13,654 bases of DNA from Planctomycetota bacterium (GTDB taxonomy: Bacteria; Planctomycetota; UBA1135; UBA2386). A program made the translations under genes and the position numbers. Of this stretch, positions 8,474 to 13,654 are shown in pieces. The stretch spans positions 1-13,654 of the forward strand of contig JAGQRA010000337.1 of NCBI GenBank assembly GCA_020425885.1, in the 5' to 3' direction. Below the pieces are notes generated by a model. That model ran no database searches, had not been told where the DNA came from, and was given only the letters and a program-made list of their open reading frames with translations. Within the stretch, counting starts at the first letter, position 1; each line of letters starts with the position of its first letter.

Positions 8474-8695
8474 ATGGAACAGAGTCTTCCGCAGGAATTG
8501 GTCAAACAGGTCTCCGGTTCGTTCCGCCTGACCGCCCTGCTGCAGAAGCGCGTGCGCGAACTCGTCCGCGGCCAGAAGCCGTTGTTCGAGACCCGCGAGC
8601 GTAACTACATCAAGATCGCCAGCGAAGAGCTGAAGCGAGGCCTGATCGAGCTCGTCCCCGACGAGGACCAGGCCGATCCGACCCACGTGCTCTGA
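8474..8695 (+). CDS. rpoZ: DNA-directed RNA polymerase omega subunit-like protein (73 aa)
   Basis: Omega is a small accessory subunit that clamps the C-terminus of beta-prime and aids RNA polymerase assembly. The 73-residue product fits that size. It shows the expected pattern of a Gly-x-Phe-Arg-Leu-Thr-x-Leu-hydrophobic-Gln-Lys-Arg helix (15-27), then VRGQKPLFE (31-39) and a helical tail NYIKIASEELKRGLIEL (44-60), close to the 'RF.L....KR...L..G..P.......K....A..E...G.I' layout of omega. The acidic end (DEDQAD) is variable in the family. The start is ATG 8474; no Shine-Dalgarno is visible, and upstream extension in frame to 8378 gives unconvincing sequence. It is not next to gmk, its partner in many bacteria. 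The similarity is judged by eye and the subunit is divergent, so a distant omega-like protein is possible. Confidence 0.8.
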   Translation: MEQSLPQELVKQVSGSFRLTALLQKRVRELVRGQKPLFETRERNYIKIASEELKRGLIELVPDEDQADPTHVL

Positions 8696-8715
8696 CCGAG
8701 CCGGTTTCGCCGGGC

Positions 8716-8776
8716 GCCAGGACCAATACCCACCTGTCGGCTGCCATGCGGCCGACAGATGGGTTTTGGTCCTGGC
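8716..8776. terminator. Long imperfect hairpin between convergent genes, probable bidirectional terminator
   Basis: Arms at 8716-8741 and 8751-8776 are 26 bases each and complementary except for two mismatched positions. The intervening nine bases can add three more pairs around a CAT triloop, so the stem reaches about 29 base pairs. It begins 20 bases after the rpoZ stop and ends 4 bases before the stop of the opposing gene, exactly where a shared terminator belongs. There is no U-tract on either side, so it is not a classic intrinsic terminator. It may act as an RNA-stabilising or Rho-assisting structure, or be a copy of a dispersed palindromic repeat. Confidence 0.7.
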
Positions 8777-8780
8777 ACCG

Positions 8781-10526
8781 TCAGTCCAGCTTGGCGCGTC
8801 GTTCGCGTTCGACCCGGGTGATGAGTTCGAGCAGCTCCGCCGGGGCTTCCGCCGTGCCCAGGATCTTGCTGCCGACGGCGACGAAGGCGCATTCCCTGTC
8901 GCCGTACTGCAGGCCGCTGCGGCCGAGCAGGATCGGGTCCCGTTTCGGGTCGAGGGTCTGCACGATGCGCGACGGCACGTAGCTGGCGAGTGCCGCGCGG
9001 CGCAGTGCGGCCGACGCCTCGCTGTCGCGGTCGCCGATGATGGTGACGAACAGCGGCTCGTAGAACACCAGGTCGATGGCGCGGCCGTAGCCGGCGACGT
9101 AGTAGCCGTACTCGCGATAGTCGCTGGCGAAGGACTCGAGCGCACTCACCGCCTCGGTGAAGAGTTCGGGTCGCCGTGACAGGTACGACAGCCGCACGAG
9201 GGACTCGGCCATCGTGGCGTTGTCGAGGATCGAACGATTGCGGCGCCGCATCGACCCGTGCTGCTCGGGCTGGTGCAGGATGTCGTAGAAGCCGCCGGTC
9301 TTCGACTTCTGCTGCGCGATGACGCGGTCGGCGATCGCCTCGGCCGGCAGCAGCAGGTCGGCGTCGGCGGTGTTCTGCGAGGCGTCGATCAGCGCGCGGA
9401 TCAGGTAGGCCTGATCGGCGAGCATGCCTGGCAGGTGGTAGGTGCCGTCCCAGTAGTGGTAGACCGCGCGGCCGTCGTAGAGGTTCTCGGTCAGGAAGCG
9501 CAACGTCCCCATGGCGAGGTCGAGCCAATGCGGTTGCGACAGCACCGCGGCGGCCTTGAGCAGGCTCGAGACGGCGACGGCGTTGGCGTTGCAGTAGACC
9601 GTCCGGTCGAGCGCCGGCGGCGAACGGCGGCTGCGGTCGTCGGCGCTGCTCGTGAAGTAGTCCTGGTCGCCGTCCTGGCTGCCCGCGAACGCGCCCGTGT
9701 GCGAGTCGCGCATCGCGGTCAACATCCATTCGACGATGCCCTCGGCGACACGGCGGTAGGCGTCCTTCTCGAACAGCTGGTAGGCCTCGAGGTAGGCGCG
9801 CAGCACCAGCGCGTTCTGATCGAGCAGCTTCTCGTAGTTGGGGGTGTGCCAGTCGGGCGTGCGCGAGAATCGGAAGAAGCCGCCGTCGACATGGTCGTGC
9901 AGGGGGCTCTCCATCATCCGGTCGAGGGTCAGCTCGACGACCTCACGCATGCGCGCATCGCCGCGCTTGCTGACCTGGACGAGGGCGAAGTCGAGGGCCT
10001 CCGGGTGGGGAAACTTGCTGCCCTCGCCGAAGCCGCCGTGACGGTGGTCGAGCTTCTCGTAGATCGCATCGACGACGTCGTCGGTCATCTGGCGGCGCAG
10101 CTTGCCGCCGTCGGCGCGGGAGCGCTCGGTCGCGCTTGCCCACAGTTGCTGCAGGTTCTGCCGGATGTCCTGCTTGCGCTCACGCCAAGCCGTCCGCACG
10201 CGCTCGAGCTGCGCGCCGAGCTGGTCGGCGTCGAGGAAGTTCGTGTGCGTGATCAGCTCGCCGTCCGGCGTCAGCCATGCGATCGTCGGCCAACCGCCGG
10301 TGCCGTAGCGTTGGTTGACGTCGGGGCGGCGTTCGGCGTCGATGTGGACGGGCAGGAAATCCGCTTCGACAATGGCCTGCACGTGCGGATCGGCGAAGCT
10401 CGTCGTCATCAGCTCGCGGCAGTGCTGGCACCAGGGCACGGTGATCACCATCAGCACAGGGCGATCGTCGGCAGCGGCGGCCTGCAGGGTCGCCGAGTCG
10501 AAGTGCTGCCAGCGGATGTCCGTCAT
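8781..10526 (-). CDS. Thioredoxin-fold / six-hairpin (YyaL, SSP411, DUF255-type) protein, 581 aa
   Basis: The first ~115 residues form a thioredoxin-like domain with a CQHC redox motif (33-36, in PWCQHC) and the cis-proline element GGWP (77-80), followed by LTPDGE. The rest matches the alpha/alpha-barrel portion of YyaL/SSP411 (spermatogenesis-associated protein 20-like) proteins: GGFGEGSKFPHPEAL (164-178), DGGFFRFSRTPDW (214-226) and NYEKLLDQNALVLRAYLEAYQ (from residue 230). At 581 residues it is shorter than usual (about 650-700). It lacks the SPYLLQHA...NPVDW-type lead-in and the CHWC site of typical members. The biochemical role of the family is unresolved. The N-terminal half suggests a thiol or carrier function, and the barrel resembles N-acyl-glucosamine epimerase or glycosidase folds. 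No signal peptide is seen, so it is probably cytoplasmic. The start ATG at 10526 has a weak AGAAG upstream. Confidence 0.85.
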   Translation of the reverse strand: MTDIRWQHFDSATLQAAAADDRPVLMVITVPWCQHCRELMTTSFADPHVQAIVEADFLPVHIDAERRPDVNQRYGTGGWPTIAWLTPDGELITHTNFLDADQLGAQLERVRTAWRERKQDIRQNLQQLWASATERSRADGGKLRRQMTDDVVDAIYEKLDHRHGGFGEGSKFPHPEALDFALVQVSKRGDARMREVVELTLDRMMESPLHDHVDGGFFRFSRTPDWHTPNYEKLLDQNALVLRAYLEAYQLFEKDAYRRVAEGIVEWMLTAMRDSHTGAFAGSQDGDQDYFTSSADDRSRRSPPALDRTVYCNANAVAVSSLLKAAAVLSQPHWLDLAMGTLRFLTENLYDGRAVYHYWDGTYHLPGMLADQAYLIRALIDASQNTADADLLLPAEAIADRVIAQQKSKTGGFYDILHQPEQHGSMRRRNRSILDNATMAESLVRLSYLSRRPELFTEAVSALESFASDYREYGYYVAGYGRAIDLVFYEPLFVTIIGDRDSEASAALRRAALASYVPSRIVQTLDPKRDPILLGRSGLQYGDRECAFVAVGSKILGTAEAPAELLELITRVERERRAKLD

Positions 10527-10558
10527 GAGGCTTCTGTGATCGGTTGCCGAGGGGGCCT

Positions 10559-10574
10559 GTCGACTATCGTCGAC
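10559..10574. promoter_or_regulatory. Perfect short dyad (GTCGAC-TATC-GTCGAC), possible operator
   Basis: Arms GTCGAC at 10559-10564 and 10569-10574 are exact inverted repeats around a 4-base spacer, 33 to 48 bases upstream of the thioredoxin-domain gene's ATG. On the minus strand the centre reads GATAGT, a weak -10 resemblance (4/6), but there is no matching -35 at 17 bases. It could be a regulator site or a chance palindrome, since GTCGAC is itself palindromic and CG-rich. Confidence 0.25.
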
Positions 10575-10653
10575 TGCGCGGTTCGAACTGCAAGGTTCCC
10601 TTCCGAACGGTCGATCCGATGGGGGAGAGGTCGGTTCGGTCCGTCGGAAAGGT

Positions 10654-10674
10654 GGCCGGGCGCCGGGCCCGGCC
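10654..10674 (-). terminator. GC hairpin overlapping the rsfS stop codon
   Basis: GGCCGGG at 10654-10660 and CCCGGCC at 10668-10674 form a 7-base-pair stem around a 7-base loop. The stem includes the last base of the rsfS stop codon (10674-10676, read as TAG on the minus strand). Minus-strand RNA beyond it reads ACCTTTCC, so only a three-base U run follows. It is a plausible weak terminator or attenuator between rsfS and the next gene. GC-rich chance pairing is possible. Confidence 0.4.
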
Positions 10675-11219
10675 TACCGCGGATCGTCCGTCCCCGGTGT
10701 GCTCTCCGGGGCGTTGTCGTCGGCGGAGCCGGCGGGCAGGAACGCGCCGAATCCTTCCAGCGTGGGTTGCCTGATCTCGGTCGCCACCGGCTCGGTGCGG
10801 ACCGCCGCCGTGAACGGCACCCGCGGCACGTCGGCCCACAAGGTCTCGAGGGCGTAGTAGGAGCGCGCTTCGGGTTGGAACAGGTGTACGACGATGTCGT
10901 CGTAGTCGAGCAGCACCCAGTTCGAACCTTCGCCGTCCAGCCCGCCGGCATTGCGCCGCGGCTTGTGGCGTCGCGACTTGGCCTCCATGTCCAGTTCGCG
11001 GGCGAGGGCGATCGCCTGGCGTGGGCTCTGCACCGTTGCGATGACGAAGTAGTCCGCGATGACGAGCGGGCCAGACACGTCGAGGATGGCGATGTCCGTC
11101 GCCTGCTTCTCGTCGAGGCGCTGGGCAATGCTCAGGGCGACCCGGGTGGTGGCCGGGTCGGGAGTCGCGCTGACTTCGGGAACTGGATCAGGACGTGGTT
11201 CGGATGCTGGGGTGGTCAA
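10674..11219 (-). CDS. rsfS: Ribosomal silencing factor RsfS (Iojap/DUF143 family)
   Basis: RsfS binds ribosomal protein uL14 on the large subunit and blocks joining of the small subunit, shutting down translation during starvation. The core is clear: EKQATDIAILDVSG (37-50), ADYFVIATVQSPRQA (55-69), then NWVLLDYDDIVVHLFQ (100-115) and RSYYALETLWAD (119-130), all in family order. The protein is 181 residues, while typical members are 105-130. The surplus is a Pro-rich N-terminal extension (~22 residues) and a Pro/acidic tail (~50 residues) with no recognised domain. The only usable initiator is TTG at 11219: an in-frame stop lies about 40 bases upstream with no ATG or GTG between, and no ATG occurs before the conserved core. 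A weak AGAGAG lies just before it. It is not next to nadD as in many genomes. Confidence 0.93.
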   Translation of the reverse strand: MTTPASEPRPDPVPEVSATPDPATTRVALSIAQRLDEKQATDIAILDVSGPLVIADYFVIATVQSPRQAIALARELDMEAKSRRHKPRRNAGGLDGEGSNWVLLDYDDIVVHLFQPEARSYYALETLWADVPRVPFTAAVRTEPVATEIRQPTLEGFGAFLPAGSADDNAPESTPGTDDPR

Positions 11220-11520
11220 AGCTCTCTGGTGGTTGTCAACGCTCGCTGGGCGCGTGCGTCAAGGATAGCGGCATCGAAGCCGGTGATAAGCCCCTGCCGC
11301 GTGCGGCAGAATCAGAAACCCCGGCCCTTCGCGCGGGAAGACCCGAGAACCGATCGATTCATCGGGTGTTTCGGGGGCGCTGACAACCGCTCCGCGCGGT
11401 TCCTCCCCCGAATCGCCGTTGCCAGCGGCCGGACCGTCCGGCGCGCGCCCCGGCGGGCGGTGGTTCCGCCCGCGGTCGCGCTGCTCGAATGCCTACTAGA
11501 ACAGGGCTACTCGAACAGGG
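11220..11520. other. 301-base intergenic region, hppA 3' side and rsfS 5' side
   Basis: No gene is supported here. From right to left on the minus strand it holds two extra copies of a 14-base tandem repeat immediately after the hppA stop, two GC-rich hairpins (11453-11473 and 11428-11442), a 7-base-arm palindrome at 11294-11309 (CTGCCGC-GT-GCGGCAG), and the leader of rsfS. A TTGACA box occurs on the minus strand about 19 bases upstream of the TTG start, but no -10 element at a workable spacing is visible. The rsfS promoter therefore remains unidentified. Confidence 0.6.
11453..11473 (-). terminator. GC-rich hairpin downstream of hppA, candidate terminator
   Basis: Eight-base-pair all-GC stem: GCGGGCGG at 11453-11460 pairs with CCGCCCGC at 11466-11473 around the loop TGGTT. 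It lies about 48 bases beyond the hppA stop. A second stem, GCCGGA/TCCGGC with loop CCG, follows at 11428-11442. There is no U-tract after either. Position supports a role in ending hppA transcription; strength is uncertain because random pairing is common at this base composition. Confidence 0.4.

Positions 11521-11534
<14 letters not shown>
11493..11534. repeat. Three tandem 14-base repeats spanning the hppA stop codon
   Basis: On the plus strand the units are CTACTAGAACAGGG (11493-11506), CTACTCGAACAGGG (11507-11520) and CTACTTGAAAAGGG (11521-11534). They are perfectly abutted and differ from one another at one or two positions. The third unit contains the last codons and stop of hppA (read on the minus strand); the other two lie just downstream. 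A diverged partial copy may begin at 11481. The pattern is best explained by tandem duplication of the gene's 3' end by replication slippage. Confidence 0.75.
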
Positions 11535-13596
<2,062 letters not shown>

Positions 13597-13654
13597 GGGG
13601 TTTTCCGGGGCCGGGGGGTAGGTAACCGGCGCAAAATGGGCGCGGCACGATAGC

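Overview
The window is a GC-rich, densely coded bacterial chromosome segment with eight convincing protein genes and no tRNA, rRNA, CRISPR array, integrase or transposase that I can see. Strong third-position GC produces many long antisense shadow frames. The gene set (a small divergent omega subunit, very large prepilin-type proteins, a K+-dependent-type membrane pyrophosphatase, few strong Shine-Dalgarno sites) would fit Planctomycetota or a similar high-GC environmental lineage. That assignment is an inference from style and was not tested by any search.

Layout. Positions 19-3674 (minus strand) hold two overlapping half-transporter genes that together look like a heterodimeric type IV ABC exporter. 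One subunit has a canonical Walker B glutamate; the other has Asp in its place. Divergent from them, 3746-8310 (plus strand) holds two translationally coupled genes with type IV prepilin N-termini. The first is a giant of 1164 residues with a long tyrosine-, tryptophan-, asparagine- and serine/threonine-rich exported part, and the second has 357 residues. Positions 8474-8695 (plus) encode a 73-residue RNA polymerase omega-like protein with a plausible sigma70-type promoter. It converges on a minus-strand gene (8781-10526) for a thioredoxin-fold plus alpha/alpha-barrel protein of the YyaL/SSP411 (DUF255) type. A long imperfect hairpin sits exactly between the two. Upstream of that on the minus strand come rsfS (10674-11219, TTG start) and a membrane-integral pyrophosphatase, hppA (11521-13596).

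How the genes relate. The rpoZ, rsfS and hppA genes are housekeeping (transcription, ribosome silencing, PPi-driven ion pumping) and are not obviously linked to each other. The two real functional units are the ABC exporter pair and the prepilin pair. The prepilin pair is the most unusual part of the window: it looks like a surface or tip component of a type IV pilus or type II secretion-like fibre, whose assembly machinery must be encoded elsewhere. Everything else reads as ordinary chromosome.
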